A program made the translations under genes and the position numbers. From positions 328,464 through 392,463 of the forward strand of contig JACKPL010000001.1 in assembly GCA_024233545.1 (NCBI GenBank): a stretch of 64,000 nucleotides of DNA, in the 5' to 3' direction. This document shows, piece by piece, positions 9,496 through 18,524 of the stretch. Under the pieces are notes generated by a model. The model saw nothing but the letters and a program-made list of their open reading frames with translations. It had not been told where the DNA came from and ran no database searches. This DNA is from a bacterium (GTDB lineage Bacteria > Auribacterota > Auribacteria > Auribacterales > Auribacteraceae). Each line of letters begins with the position of its first letter. Position 1 is the stretch's first letter.

Positions 9496-9666
9496 ATGAA
9501 ATTACAAACAAAAATTGTAAGGCTTATGTTCATTTCCATGCTGTTAACGGTTTTTATTGGATGTTCTCCTACTGTCCATGACAAATATTTTCTTAAAAAA
9601 GCTGATGGCGATGTACATGAAGATGCAGAGGATTTAATGGGGAAACGCCCGTTCTCATTATTTTAA
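9496..9666 (+). CDS. Small lipoprotein (56 residues)
   Basis: A short reading frame, ATG at 9496 to TAA at 9664-9666, preceded by GAGGAG about 11 bases upstream. It encodes a basic N-terminus, a hydrophobic stretch and a lipobox-like end at FIGC with the lipid-attachment cysteine at residue 23. A mature peptide of only about 34 residues, rich in charged residues, follows. It heads the cluster with the TPR protein and ExbB/ExbD/TonB-like genes, 46 bases before the TPR start, so it is probably an envelope peptide acting with them. No family is recognised. Confidence 0.6.
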   Translation: MKLQTKIVRLMFISMLLTVFIGCSPTVHDKYFLKKADGDVHEDAEDLMGKRPFSLF

Positions 9667-9712
9667 GGAACAGTTTTTTGATGTTCCGGAAAGCAGGTGA
9701 GAGGGCTAAAAA

Positions 9713-12181
9713 ATGAAAACGTTTCTTTTTTTGCCTATTATTATATGTATGGCTCTATGGCAGTGTGCTGTGTATGCAGGGGATGAAGCAGACCTCCTTT
9801 TTCTTGCTAAGAACGCATACCAAGATGAATTCTACGACATTGCTGAGGGCCAGCTGGTGCGGTTTTTAGAACGTTACCCTCGTTCTCCCTCTGCTGAAGA
9901 AGCTCTGTTGTTTCTTGCAAAAGCACAATTTAAGCAACAGAAATTTGCCGATGCACGATGGCATTTTTCCGATCTCTATGCCAAAGAGAAATCGCCGTTT
10001 AGGGAAGAAGCGGCATATTATCTTGTAGAAATTGCTTTTCAAGAACAGGACTTTGAGGGATGTATAGAGCAGGCACATGTTTTCCAGAATACATTTGCGA
10101 CCAGCACGTATATGATATATGTATTATATGCGAAAGGAACCAGTTGTTATAACCGCGCAGATTTTAAAACTGCTCAGGCGATTTTTTATGAAATTGAGCA
10201 GAATTATCCTGAACATCAATTGGTTTCCGCATCGAAATTTCTTATCGGGAAATCATTATTCGCTCTTGAAAGCTATGCGGAAGCCCGGGATATTTTATGT
10301 GCATTTCTCAATGAATACCCCGATTCATCTCTCCGTGCGGAAGCGCAGTTCCTTGTTGCCGAGTCGTATTTTTACCTCAATGATTTCACGAATGCCGAAC
10401 AGTATTATAGCCGTTCGATAGAGGATGTGAATGTCCGTAACTGGTATCCGAAAGCGTTATTTCACCGTGCAGAGTGTTTTATCAAAATGAATGCCTTTAA
10501 GGAAGCCTTAGAATTGCTGGAAGGCTGGCTGGAAAAATTCTCTGAATCACCCTTAAAACCCCTCGTTCAGCTTGAACAGGCGGATATGTTGTATCGGTTA
10601 AAAGAATATGATAATTGTATATCAGTCTCAAAAGAATTCATAGAAACGTATCCTCAGGATGAGCGCCTCTCTTTCGCATGGTTTTTATATGCAAAGTCTC
10701 TGTTTGAAACAAATAACTTTGAGCAGGCGGAACAAGCGTTTCGCGAGATACTGCTCCATAATCCTGATGGACGGTTGTTTGCCGAAGCGTATTTTGGCAT
10801 TGCGAGCTGTAAGTTTTCTCTGGGAAAATACGAAGAAAGCACTCTGTATTTTCAGCAATGCTTACTGAAAACCGCGGATATAGAACTGAAAGCAAAATCT
10901 CTCCTTTCCATTGGGGATGCATATGGAAATATTGAAAATTACCACAATGCACGAGATGCATACAGCAGTATTCTGTCTGAGTACCCGTCATCGATTCATA
11001 ACGACCGTGCTCTGCTACAGCTTGCCAGAACCTATGTGCATTTGGAGAATCCGCAGGAATCGATCCGTCTTTATGATCGGTTGCTGAACGATTATCCGAA
11101 CAGTGAATTAGCGGACGAAGCGCGATACGGCATTGCTCGGGTTCATTTTATCACGGGCGATTATCATAAAGCATTAGATGAAATGGCGGCATTTATCGAA
11201 AAATTTCCTCAAAGCCCTTTGTCTGCCCATGCTTTTTTTTATCGAGGGCTCGCATACTATAATCTTGAAGAATACGAAAAGGCAATTCAGGAATATGAAA
11301 CGGTTTGTGTCCGCTATCCGCAATCTCCCTTAGCGGTAAGAAGCGAATATGAGAAAGGGTGGAGTTGTTTTCAACTGGGCAGAATCGAAGAAGTAAAAAA
11401 ACATTTTCAGCATATCCTTGATAATTACCCGTCATCGGAATTAGTGCCTGAAATCTTATTTTGGATGGGAGAATTTTATTATAATTCTTTGCAGTTTGAT
11501 AAAGCGTTACCGTACTTTCTGCGCATAATTTCTGAATATAAAGAGATTCCTTTACGTGCGAAATCAGTTTTCTGGGCGGCTCGGTGTGCGTTTCTGACCA
11601 AGGATTATCAAAGGACGAAGGAATTGGTAGAACAGTTCAGCGGTGAATTCCCCGACGATGATTTGATTGTCGATGCGCGTATGACTCTTATAGAAGCCTA
11701 TATTGACCAAAAAGACTATGAGCAATCGATTGCCGATTTAGATGTGCTTATTGAACTGTATCCTCATTCGTACCTTAAAGAAGAAATGTTTTTGCTTAAA
11801 GGAATGAGCCACTATGAACTGAAGCACTATGATAAAGCAATTGAAACACTTTATTTTGTCACTAAGTCGCTTGACCGGCATACTGCGGCGCATGCGTGGT
11901 TTCTTATCGGGGACGCATATCTGTCGCAACATAATGAACATAAAGGAATTGAAGTATTGCTTCGCGTTGTTTACCAGTATGAAGACCAAATTCATTGGTA
12001 TATGCGTGCGTGTTTTGTGTTAGGAGAGTTTTATGATGCGCGGCATGAATGGAAACGCGCATTGAAAATGTACGAAAAGATTATCGCCGCAACAAAAGAA
12101 GATGACGACTCCGAGTTGGTTAAAAAAGCGCGCGGCAGAATTGAAATCATTGATCCGGCAAAAAATTGGTTACCACATTAA
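9713..12181 (+). CDS. Large TPR-repeat periplasmic protein
   Basis: An 822-residue protein with a signal peptide (cleavage near VYAG, about residue 23) followed by about twenty tetratricopeptide-type helix pairs. Many repeat units end in YP-x-S or FP-x-S, as in YbgF/CpoB, BamD and related envelope TPR proteins. No enzymatic motif is seen, so it is expected to be a protein-binding scaffold in the periplasm or at the outer membrane. It is followed at 15 bases by exbB, then exbD and a tonB-like gene, an arrangement like Tol-Pal or TonB energy-coupling systems with a TPR partner. I infer that it links the motor to an outer-membrane or cell-wall target; its exact role is unknown. Confidence 0.8.
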   Translation: MKTFLFLPIIICMALWQCAVYAGDEADLLFLAKNAYQDEFYDIAEGQLVRFLERYPRSPSAEEALLFLAKAQFKQQKFADARWHFSDLYAKEKSPFREEAAYYLVEIAFQEQDFEGCIEQAHVFQNTFATSTYMIYVLYAKGTSCYNRADFKTAQAIFYEIEQNYPEHQLVSASKFLIGKSLFALESYAEARDILCAFLNEYPDSSLRAEAQFLVAESYFYLNDFTNAEQYYSRSIEDVNVRNWYPKALFHRAECFIKMNAFKEALELLEGWLEKFSESPLKPLVQLEQADMLYRLKEYDNCISVSKEFIETYPQDERLSFAWFLYAKSLFETNNFEQAEQAFREILLHNPDGRLFAEAYFGIASCKFSLGKYEESTLYFQQCLLKTADIELKAKSLLSIGDAYGNIENYHNARDAYSSILSEYPSSIHNDRALLQLARTYVHLENPQESIRLYDRLLNDYPNSELADEARYGIARVHFITGDYHKALDEMAAFIEKFPQSPLSAHAFFYRGLAYYNLEEYEKAIQEYETVCVRYPQSPLAVRSEYEKGWSCFQLGRIEEVKKHFQHILDNYPSSELVPEILFWMGEFYYNSLQFDKALPYFLRIISEYKEIPLRAKSVFWAARCAFLTKDYQRTKELVEQFSGEFPDDDLIVDARMTLIEAYIDQKDYEQSIADLDVLIELYPHSYLKEEMFLLKGMSHYELKHYDKAIETLYFVTKSLDRHTAAHAWFLIGDAYLSQHNEHKGIEVLLRVVYQYEDQIHWYMRACFVLGEFYDARHEWKRALKMYEKIIAATKEDDDSELVKKARGRIEIIDPAKNWLPH

Positions 12182-12196
12182 AAAAAGGAATTACCT

Positions 12197-12820
12197 ATGC
12201 TTGATATACTCATTAACGGCGGCCCAATAATGTACTTGATATTGCTTTTTTCCGTAATTGCAGTAGCGGTATTTTTGGAACGGCTTATCCATTTTCATCG
12301 TGGATCGATAGATACACAGAAATTCATGAGCGGGTTACGCAATATCTTACGGAAAAAAAATTTTACCGAAGCTATAACAATCTGCGACGATACACCCGGC
12401 CCCATTGCTCATGTGCTGAAAATGGGAATAATGTGCCATGACAAAAACCGCCAGCAGATTAAAGAAGCGATGCAGGATGCCGGACTTTATGAAATTCCCC
12501 GCATGGAACGGAAGTTAGTCATTCTCGCGACAATAGCGCATATAGCGCCGTTATTAGGGTTGCTTGGCACAGTCACGGGAATGATAAACGCATTCAAACA
12601 GATTGTAAATACACCCGGGCCGGTTAACCCTTCACTGTTGGCTGAAGGAATTTGGGAAGCTCTGATTACTACGGCAGGGGGGCTCGTTGTCGCAATCCCT
12701 ACCTATGTTGCATATAATTATTTGGTAAGCAGAGTAGAAAGCGAAGTGGTGGAAATGGAAAAATGTTGTACCGAAGTTGTCAATCTTCTCACGTTCGAAC
12801 GAGATGAATATGGAATTTAA
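12197..12820 (+). CDS. exbB: ExbB/TolQ/MotA-type proton channel protein
   Basis: A 207-residue inner-membrane protein of the MotA/TolQ/ExbB family, part of a proton-driven motor that powers outer-membrane transport or envelope constriction. Three hydrophobic segments are visible: about residues 10-28, 112-135 (LATIAHIAPLLGLLGTVTGM, the family signature) and 155-178. An AAAAGGAATT stretch precedes the start. It overlaps exbD by about 17 bases, indicating translational coupling and paired assembly. ExbB and TolQ cannot be separated by sequence alone here; the TonB-like gene two positions downstream favours Exb or a hybrid Tol-like system. Confidence 0.9.
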   Translation: MLDILINGGPIMYLILLFSVIAVAVFLERLIHFHRGSIDTQKFMSGLRNILRKKNFTEAITICDDTPGPIAHVLKMGIMCHDKNRQQIKEAMQDAGLYEIPRMERKLVILATIAHIAPLLGLLGTVTGMINAFKQIVNTPGPVNPSLLAEGIWEALITTAGGLVVAIPTYVAYNYLVSRVESEVVEMEKCCTEVVNLLTFERDEYGI

Positions 12821-13220
12821 ACGAACCAGAAAAATTGAAAAAGGCAGATTGGATATTGCTCCTCTTGTAGATGTAATTTTTCTACTGCTTATTTTTTTCA
12901 TGCTTTCATCGAGTTTTATTTTACAGCCCGGTATAAACGTCAATCTTCCAGAAGCGAGGGGCAAAGACCATAACTTGCAGGAGAATATGGTATTGACATT
13001 GACTAAAGAAAATCAAATTTTTCTAAATAACGAGCGGACAACATTTGAAGGGTTGCATCGGCGCCTATTGGCAACAGCACGAAAAAATCCGCGCTGTACG
13101 CTGATAATTAATGCCGATACCAGCGCGCGCCATGGCAGTGTAGTAGAAATTATGAACATTGCTCAGCAAGCAGGAATCGCATCAATTGCGATCGGCACAA
13201 AACCCCTCGAATTACCGTAA
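12804..13220 (+). CDS. exbD: ExbD/TolR biopolymer transport protein
   Basis: The partner of ExbB in the proton-driven motor. From ATG at 12804 it is 138 residues with one N-terminal transmembrane helix that begins with the essential aspartate in APLVDVIFLLLIFF (near residues 18-31) and a periplasmic domain. A frame extension to 12777 lies wholly inside exbB and is not the start; ATG at 12810 is an alternative. The overlap with exbB suggests coupled translation. The periplasmic part ends in VVEIMNIAQQAGIASIAIG, the typical ExbD/TolR C-terminal fold. Confidence 0.9.
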   Translation: MNMEFKRTRKIEKGRLDIAPLVDVIFLLLIFFMLSSSFILQPGINVNLPEARGKDHNLQENMVLTLTKENQIFLNNERTTFEGLHRRLLATARKNPRCTLIINADTSARHGSVVEIMNIAQQAGIASIAIGTKPLELP

Positions 13221-13240
13221 CGCAAAAAACAGGTTTTTTA

Positions 13241-13972
13241 ATGTCGCGAATCTTTTTAATCTGTTTATTCTTTTCTTTAATCTGGCATTCTTTTGCATTT
13301 ACGCTGTTTAAATTGACAGAACCGTATACTCGTTCATCGGTAAATACCGAATTTATAAAAGTATCTTTAATGCCATTGTCAAAAAATATTCAGAAACGAA
13401 TTGTGGCGTTGAATGCGGATCAAAAAGAAATAGAAGATTACCGTCTTTCATTGCCTTATAAATCTGTTCTTGTCCCTTCGTTAGTGCCTCTGCCGTATAG
13501 TATTATTGAAGCGGAAGATATTGCCGAAATGCATCCGGATTTCTCTTCCGCTCTCATTGAGCATTTGCCGGTTATACCGGCATCATCTGGAGAAAATACC
13601 GTGCATGAGCCGGTTAATTCTTTTGACTATGTTAAAGTACTTCCTTCTTTGCTGAAGGTTCAGCAATCGCATTCATTTAAAACGCCTCCACCCCAGCAAA
13701 ATGAACATTTGCAGTATACACTTTCGGAACTTGATGATTCGCGCCAGCCTCTTGTTACAGTATTTCCAGAAAATTTCGTTCATTCAAGACCGGTGTACCT
13801 GCGGTTTTCTATTGATATTTCTGGTAAAGTTCGGTTTGTTTTATTAGAAAAATCTTCCGGTAATCCAATGGTTGATCAGCAGTATATAAATGCACTCAAA
13901 CGCTGGGCTTTTTCTCCGATGAAAAGGCCTCATGATACGCAACAAAACTGGGGAAGGATAATTTTCTTTTAA
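13241..13972 (+). CDS. TonB-like energy-transducing protein
   Basis: A 243-residue protein with one N-terminal membrane anchor (about residues 2-21), a linker of about 130 residues, and a C-terminal TonB-type domain at about 155-243. The domain shows the pattern VYLRFSIDISGKVRFVLLEKSSG then a helix and ALKRWAFSP, which matches the TonB_C fold. The linker is less proline-rich than in classical TonB. It follows exbD by 20 bases and completes an ExbB-ExbD-TonB-like set. The likely role is to pass proton-motive energy to an outer-membrane protein, but no TonB-dependent receptor is in the window. Confidence 0.75.
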   Translation: MSRIFLICLFFSLIWHSFAFTLFKLTEPYTRSSVNTEFIKVSLMPLSKNIQKRIVALNADQKEIEDYRLSLPYKSVLVPSLVPLPYSIIEAEDIAEMHPDFSSALIEHLPVIPASSGENTVHEPVNSFDYVKVLPSLLKVQQSHSFKTPPPQQNEHLQYTLSELDDSRQPLVTVFPENFVHSRPVYLRFSIDISGKVRFVLLEKSSGNPMVDQQYINALKRWAFSPMKRPHDTQQNWGRIIFF

Positions 13973-14002
13973 CGTGCTAATAGCAAGGATTCAGCATTTC
14001 AG

Positions 14003-14248
14003 ATGATTCGTGTCGATTTATCGCTATTGTTTTTTATTTACCTATTGCTTTCTCTTGGGGGAATTGCTTTGTTATGGGCGTGGTTTGAGGCTAAACATCC
14101 TTCGGGTCGTCTAACGCCATATTCAAAAGAACTGTTTAATTGTAAAATATGCGGATATAAATATGTCGACGAAATAGACATCGACATTACAAAATGCCCT
14201 CGATGCAAAAGCCTCAATTATTCAAACGAAGCAAGAAAACAGGGTTAG
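14003..14248 (+). CDS. Small membrane protein with zinc ribbon
   Basis: An 81-residue protein with one transmembrane helix (about residues 4-29) and a cytoplasmic or periplasmic tail carrying two CxxC pairs, CKIC near 48-51 and CPRC near 68-71. This is the spacing of a small zinc-ribbon knuckle. It is the last plus-strand gene of the TPR-Exb-TonB cluster, 30 bases after the TonB-like gene. Its stop overlaps by four bases the stop of a minus-strand gene. The function is unknown; the zinc ribbon may be structural. Confidence 0.7.
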   Translation: MIRVDLSLLFFIYLLLSLGGIALLWAWFEAKHPSGRLTPYSKELFNCKICGYKYVDEIDIDITKCPRCKSLNYSNEARKQG

Positions 14249-14439
14249 TGAGAAAAAAGCATTAAGCCGCCAATAAGAAATATGCCGATAATCAACGCAA
14301 CGGTAATACAATAAATACTTGAGGTGGCAAAGAATGAAATAATAGGTTTCAGGTCACTGTATGATGCGGTATGATGTGTTTTTATCTGCGTTGGTTCGAC
14401 CGATATTTTAGGTTCCTGAGTAATACATGAATTTTCCAT
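14245..14439 (-). CDS. Small single-helix membrane protein (64 residues)
   Basis: A polar N-terminal half of about 40 residues precedes a strongly hydrophobic helix at about 42-62, so this is a tail-anchored or C-terminally anchored membrane protein. An AAGGA site lies 8 bases before the ATG, and a candidate promoter (14486-14515) lies upstream, which supports a real gene despite its size. It converges on the zinc-ribbon gene with a 4-base overlap of stop codons. No homologous family is recognised. Confidence 0.55.
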   Translation of the reverse strand: MENSCITQEPKISVEPTQIKTHHTASYSDLKPIISFFATSSIYCITVALIIGIFLIGGLMLFSH

Positions 14440-14485
14440 AAAGAGTCCTTCTCGTTATTTTAAGGGAGATATACGCATAATTCAT

Positions 14486-14515
14486 ACCATATACGAGTTA
14501 TAATGTCACGGTCAA
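14486..14515 (-). promoter_or_regulatory. Candidate minus-strand promoter
   Basis: On the minus strand TTGACC (14510-14515) and TATGGT (14486-14491) are 18 bases apart, placed between the stop of the 200-residue lipoprotein and the 64-residue membrane protein. The -35 box is good and the -10 box is moderate. Confidence 0.35.
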
Positions 14516-14516
14516 T

Positions 14517-15119
14517 TTACTGTAATTTTGAAATAGTAATTTTGAGCGCTTCAACAAGCTCTTCCATCTGCATCTTTTCTCCGCCGTTCAACTTTAATAA
14601 AACAGTGCCCTTTCTGCAATAGAGGTAAAGCGGATATTTTTTACCGGTAAAAACAATGCCCATGCTCTCATCCCCATAAGTATTTATAGCGAATGAATCG
14701 ATGGCAAGGTTTTTCTTAGTCAGCACGTTTTTCAAAATGGAGAAATTTATTTGTGTTTCTTCGATACACTGTGCCTCATCGGGAAACTGCAATGCGATTA
14801 TAGTTATTAAATGCGTGTCTTCAGGCTGATTGTGCACGATTAAAGATTGTTGAAAAGCTTCTATGCCGGTTATCGGTTTCTTGAGCAGTTTTATAGATTC
14901 GCGAGGAGAAAAAAAAGAAGTTTGTATATGATATTTTCCCTTGAGCTCATTTTCACCGATTGGCAGTTTGCCGAAGGGAAAAGATTCCCCTAATGTCCCG
15001 GCCGCTTGGTTTGATTTTGATTCATTCGGTTTTTCAACCGATGATTCAGGCGATTGAGAACACGACGTCAATAAAAAGAGAATAGAAACGGCAACAACTA
15101 ATAAATAGGTATTCCTCAT
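14517..15119 (-). CDS. Lipoprotein of unknown function (200 residues)
   Basis: A hydrophobic leader followed by lipobox LLTSC (lipidation at C20), then a Ser/Glu/Asn-rich linker (about 21-40) and a soluble domain of about 150 residues. The domain ends with strands around GIVFTGKKYPLYLYCRKG and a C-terminal helix. This could be a compact alpha/beta fold, but I recognise no family. It lies between tyrS upstream and the small membrane protein downstream, all on the minus strand, with a 150-base gap to tyrS. An AAGGAG sequence lies about 13 bases before the start. Confidence 0.7.
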   Translation of the reverse strand: MRNTYLLVVAVSILFLLTSCSQSPESSVEKPNESKSNQAAGTLGESFPFGKLPIGENELKGKYHIQTSFFSPRESIKLLKKPITGIEAFQQSLIVHNQPEDTHLITIIALQFPDEAQCIEETQINFSILKNVLTKKNLAIDSFAINTYGDESMGIVFTGKKYPLYLYCRKGTVLLKLNGGEKMQMEELVEALKITISKLQ

Positions 15120-15270
15120 GAGGTAAGGAATAACTCCTTGTAATAGCGTGTTATATTTTTATTTCACGACATTCGCAACGCAGTTAGCGGAGCCCGTATG
15201 TACAAGTTTATTAACATACTAGTATATACCGCAGAAATGTCAAGTTATTTTACCTCAAAAAAGGAGGTTT

Positions 15271-16494
15271 TTATGAGGTTATTTTTGCATAACGCCGTTT
15301 GCCGACTTTAAAAATCATTCCTTCAGTAAGAGAAATCTGTGCATCCGGATCGGTAATTTTCTCATTATTGCAGTATACTGCTCCTTGCTGAACCATGCGG
15401 CGTGCTTCGCTAGTGCTCGCGGTAAGATGGGTTGACTTGAGGAGACTGCATATCCAAACCGATTGCCCTGAACCGGAAATAGCGGAAAGCGGGAATTGAG
15501 GGATATCATCGGGGAGATTGCCATGAGAAAAAACGCGGGTAAATTCTTCATGCGCTTCTTCGGCTTGGGATGAATCGTAAAAGCGCGTTATTATTTCACG
15601 GGCAAGCTGTTTTTTTAAGTCCATCGGATGCTGTTTGCCGGCGGCTATGTCGGATTCCATCATATCCACTTGTTGTGCGGTTCGTTCGGTAAGAAGGCGG
15701 TAGTACCGAACCATCAGCGTATCGGAAATCGACATTATTTTTCCAAATATTTCTTTTGGCGCTTCATTGATCCCAATATAGTTGCCTAAACTTTTACTCA
15801 TCTTCTGGATGCCGTCGGTTCCTTCTAATATCGGCATAGTGAGTACGATTTGTTCTTGTTGTCCGTATGCTTTTTGAAGGTCTCGCCCGACAAGGAGGTT
15901 AAATGTCTGGTCAGTACCGCCCATTTCGACATCTGCATTGAGCATAACGGAATCGTACCCTTGGATTAAAGGATACAAAAATTCAACAATACTTATAGGA
16001 AGCCCGTTTGTGTATCGCTTTGAGAAATCATCTCTCTCAAGCATGCGTGCAACAGAATAATGAGACGACAATTGTATGACGTCTCTAAAATTCATAGTAT
16101 CAAACCATTTGCTGTTGAATGTAATAATGGTTTTTTCTCTATCGAGTACCTTGAATATTTGGTCTTGATATGTTTTTGCGTTATGTATGACGGTTTCGCG
16201 CGATAATGGCTTTCGTGTTTCAGATTTGCCGGACGGATCGCCGATCATAGCGGTAAAATCGCCGATGATAAAGTCAACGATGTGTCCGAACTCCTGAAAT
16301 TGGCGCAGTTTATTAAGAATGACTGTGTGCCCGAGGTGTATATCAGGGGCGGTTGGGTCTGCACCGAACTTAATACGAAGCGGTTTATTGGTTTTAAGCG
16401 AAGTTTCTAACTTAGCTTTAAATTCAACATCAGAAATAAAATTAACGGTATTTTCTTTGAGGCGTTCGTATTGTTCTTCTACAACTCTTTTCAC
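15271..16494 (-). CDS. tyrS: Tyrosyl-tRNA synthetase
   Basis: Attaches tyrosine to tRNA-Tyr; the cognate tRNA-Tyr gene is at 51711. The 407-residue protein has the class I HIGH-type motif HLGH at 53-56, the tyrosine-binding region around 190-200 (ADVEMGGTDQTFN) and KMSKS at 231-235. A C-terminal S4 RNA-binding domain at about 340-405 includes ARRMVQQGAVYCN. The length and motif spacing fit the shorter TyrS/TyrZ subgroup. It is the last gene of a minus-strand run cmk-plsC, rpsA, tyrS, but a strong hairpin between rpsA and tyrS suggests at least partial separation of transcripts. Confidence 0.96.
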   Translation of the reverse strand: MKRVVEEQYERLKENTVNFISDVEFKAKLETSLKTNKPLRIKFGADPTAPDIHLGHTVILNKLRQFQEFGHIVDFIIGDFTAMIGDPSGKSETRKPLSRETVIHNAKTYQDQIFKVLDREKTIITFNSKWFDTMNFRDVIQLSSHYSVARMLERDDFSKRYTNGLPISIVEFLYPLIQGYDSVMLNADVEMGGTDQTFNLLVGRDLQKAYGQQEQIVLTMPILEGTDGIQKMSKSLGNYIGINEAPKEIFGKIMSISDTLMVRYYRLLTERTAQQVDMMESDIAAGKQHPMDLKKQLAREIITRFYDSSQAEEAHEEFTRVFSHGNLPDDIPQFPLSAISGSGQSVWICSLLKSTHLTASTSEARRMVQQGAVYCNNEKITDPDAQISLTEGMIFKVGKRRYAKITS

Positions 16495-16511
16495 TATTTC
16501 ATTCTCCTATA

Positions 16512-16548
16512 AGAAAAAGACCTTAAGAAAACCTTAAGGCCTTTTTCT
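16512..16548 (-). terminator. Bidirectional hairpin terminator between rpsA and tyrS
   Basis: An inverted repeat with arms 16512-16527 and 16533-16548 and a 5-base loop. One mismatch in the stem (16520/16540) separates a 7-bp inner CCTTAAG/CTTAAGG stem from an outer run of A opposite T. Read on the minus strand it follows the rpsA stop by about 57 bases and its right arm ends in a T-run, as in a rho-independent terminator. Confidence 0.75.
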
Positions 16549-16604
16549 GTGCACTTCCATATAATCGTGTGAATAAACAAAAACTACTGAGACTGAAGGG
16601 TATT

Positions 16605-18470
16605 TTATTCTTCTGCTACAGCGGGTTTTTTGTTGTCATTCTCTTCTTCCTTCTCATCTTTTGCTGTTTCAGCCGGTTTAGATACCGGTTGTTTAGATGC
16701 AGTGTCGGAAGACGTGTTAAAGACGTTCAACGCCTCGTCAAGTTTTTCAGACATAAGGCTGGAACTTTCAAATGTTTCTCTTCTGCGCTGGTTTTTGAAT
16801 TCTTTCAGCGCCTTTTTTTCATTTGATTTTTTGGTGTTCTCTTCTTGCCTTTTCTGCTCAAGGAGGTATTCTTTAACGCTCAGCGCTATTTTTCTGTCAA
16901 CCGGATCGATTTTTACCACTGCGGCAGTGATGACATCGCCGACCTTGACAACATCTTCAACTCGTGCAGGCGGATTTTCTGCAAGTTGTGTTGCATGAAT
17001 AAGGCCTTCAAGGTCATCTTCGAGATTAACGAAAATACCAAAGCCTGTTATCTTGCTCACCGTACCGGTTACAACTTGTCCGATTTCATACTGTTCTTCA
17101 ATTTTTTCCCACGGGTCAAGGGCAAGCTGTTTTACGCCCAGCGCGATTTTTTTATTGTCTTTATCAACGGAGAGTACAATTGCTTCGACGGTATCGCCTT
17201 TTTGGAAAACCTCTGCAGGATTATTGATTTTTTTCGTCCAAGAAATGTCTGATATGTGAATAAGCCCGTCTATTCCTTCTTCAAGCTCGACAAATGCACC
17301 GTACGAAGTTATGTTGCTGATTGTTCCTTGCACGCGTTTGCCTGCCGGATATTTATCATCGACAACTGACCACGGGTTAAATTCCGTTTGTTTGATGCCG
17401 AGAGAGATTTTTTGTTTTTCCTTTTCAATGCTGAGTACCATTGCTTCTACGTTATCGCCGACAGAGAGGATTTCTGAGGGGTGGTTGATCCGTTTTGTCC
17501 ATGAAAATTCGGATATATGAATCAATCCTTCAATCCCTTCTTTCAGTTCGACAAATGCGCCGTACGGCATGATATTCACAACTTTGCCGACCACTTTTGC
17601 GCCGACAGGGAAATCGGTTTCGACAGTTGCCCACGGGTTCGAAGTTTTTTGCTTGAGTCCGAGTGAAATACGCGCATTGTCTTTATCGAATTTCAAAACG
17701 ACTACTTCAATCTGTTGTCCAATACTTACCAATTCGCTTGGATGGCTGATTCTGCCCCAGCTCATGTCGGTGATGTGCAGGAGCCCGTCAAGGCCGTTAA
17801 GATCAATGAAAGCGCCGAAATCTGTAATATTTTTTACAAAACCTTTTACAACATCGTTTTCATTGATCTCATCAATGAGCCGTTCTCGCTCTTTTTTGCG
17901 CTGTTCTTCGAGGAGTTCTCTTCGGGACACAACAATATTTTTTCGTTCTTCGTTGATTTTAAGGATTTTAAAATCGAAGGTTTTGCCAAGGTAATCATCC
18001 ATGTTGGGGACAGGTTTGATGTCAAGCTGAGAGCCGGGCAAAAATGCTTCGACGCCGATATCGACCATCAATCCGCCTTTTACTTTTTTGAATATTTTCC
18101 CTTGTACAACCGCATTTTCCGTACAGCCTTCGATTGTCTGTTCCCACCGGCGTGTTTTATCGACTTTGCCTTTTGACAGCAGAAGCAATCCTTCTTCGTC
18201 ATCAAGCGATTCGAGGAGCACTTCTATCTCGTCACCGATTTTATATTCATCGATGTCGGGGAATTCTTCGAGAGGAACAATCCCTTCGCATTTGTAGTTG
18301 ATGTCAACAAGTACTTCTTTGGGATTGATTTTGATTACTTTGCCTTTGACAACCGACCCTTCTACGAAGTTGCTGAGCGTTTTCTCGTAAAGTTCCTTAA
18401 AATTCTCAAGGGTTTCTTCAGTAGCAAGCCGTTCATCCAATTGTTTTAGGTTGATTTTTTGTTGTGTCAT
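16605..18470 (-). CDS. rpsA: 30S ribosomal protein S1
   Basis: Binds mRNA on the small ribosomal subunit and helps start translation of structured messages. The 621-residue protein has six S1 (OB-fold) repeats spread over about residues 30-540; the later ones contain the typical phrase GAFVELEEGIDGLIHISDISW. A charged tail rich in Lys, Glu and Ser (about 550-621) follows. A perfect AAGGAGG site precedes the start at the usual distance, as expected for a highly translated gene. It follows the cmk-plsC fusion by 54 bases; cmk-rpsA adjacency is conserved in many bacteria. Confidence 0.95.
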   Translation of the reverse strand: MTQQKINLKQLDERLATEETLENFKELYEKTLSNFVEGSVVKGKVIKINPKEVLVDINYKCEGIVPLEEFPDIDEYKIGDEIEVLLESLDDEEGLLLLSKGKVDKTRRWEQTIEGCTENAVVQGKIFKKVKGGLMVDIGVEAFLPGSQLDIKPVPNMDDYLGKTFDFKILKINEERKNIVVSRRELLEEQRKKERERLIDEINENDVVKGFVKNITDFGAFIDLNGLDGLLHITDMSWGRISHPSELVSIGQQIEVVVLKFDKDNARISLGLKQKTSNPWATVETDFPVGAKVVGKVVNIMPYGAFVELKEGIEGLIHISEFSWTKRINHPSEILSVGDNVEAMVLSIEKEKQKISLGIKQTEFNPWSVVDDKYPAGKRVQGTISNITSYGAFVELEEGIDGLIHISDISWTKKINNPAEVFQKGDTVEAIVLSVDKDNKKIALGVKQLALDPWEKIEEQYEIGQVVTGTVSKITGFGIFVNLEDDLEGLIHATQLAENPPARVEDVVKVGDVITAAVVKIDPVDRKIALSVKEYLLEQKRQEENTKKSNEKKALKEFKNQRRRETFESSSLMSEKLDEALNVFNTSSDTASKQPVSKPAETAKDEKEEENDNKKPAVAEE

Positions 18471-18524
18471 AATTTGTTTATTACCTCCTTAAACAAAAAA
18501 ATTTGGGAATATGGTATATTTATT

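Noticed and set aside
12777..12803. Earlier start for ExbD inside exbB
   Set aside because: The extension lies wholly in the exbB coding region, has no ribosome site and is not part of the ExbD family N-terminus.
15252..15268. Hairpin ACCTC/GAGGT with T-run on the plus strand near the tyrS stop
   Set aside because: Stem of five pairs only, and no plus-strand gene ends there; on the minus strand, where tyrS is read, it lacks a T-run.
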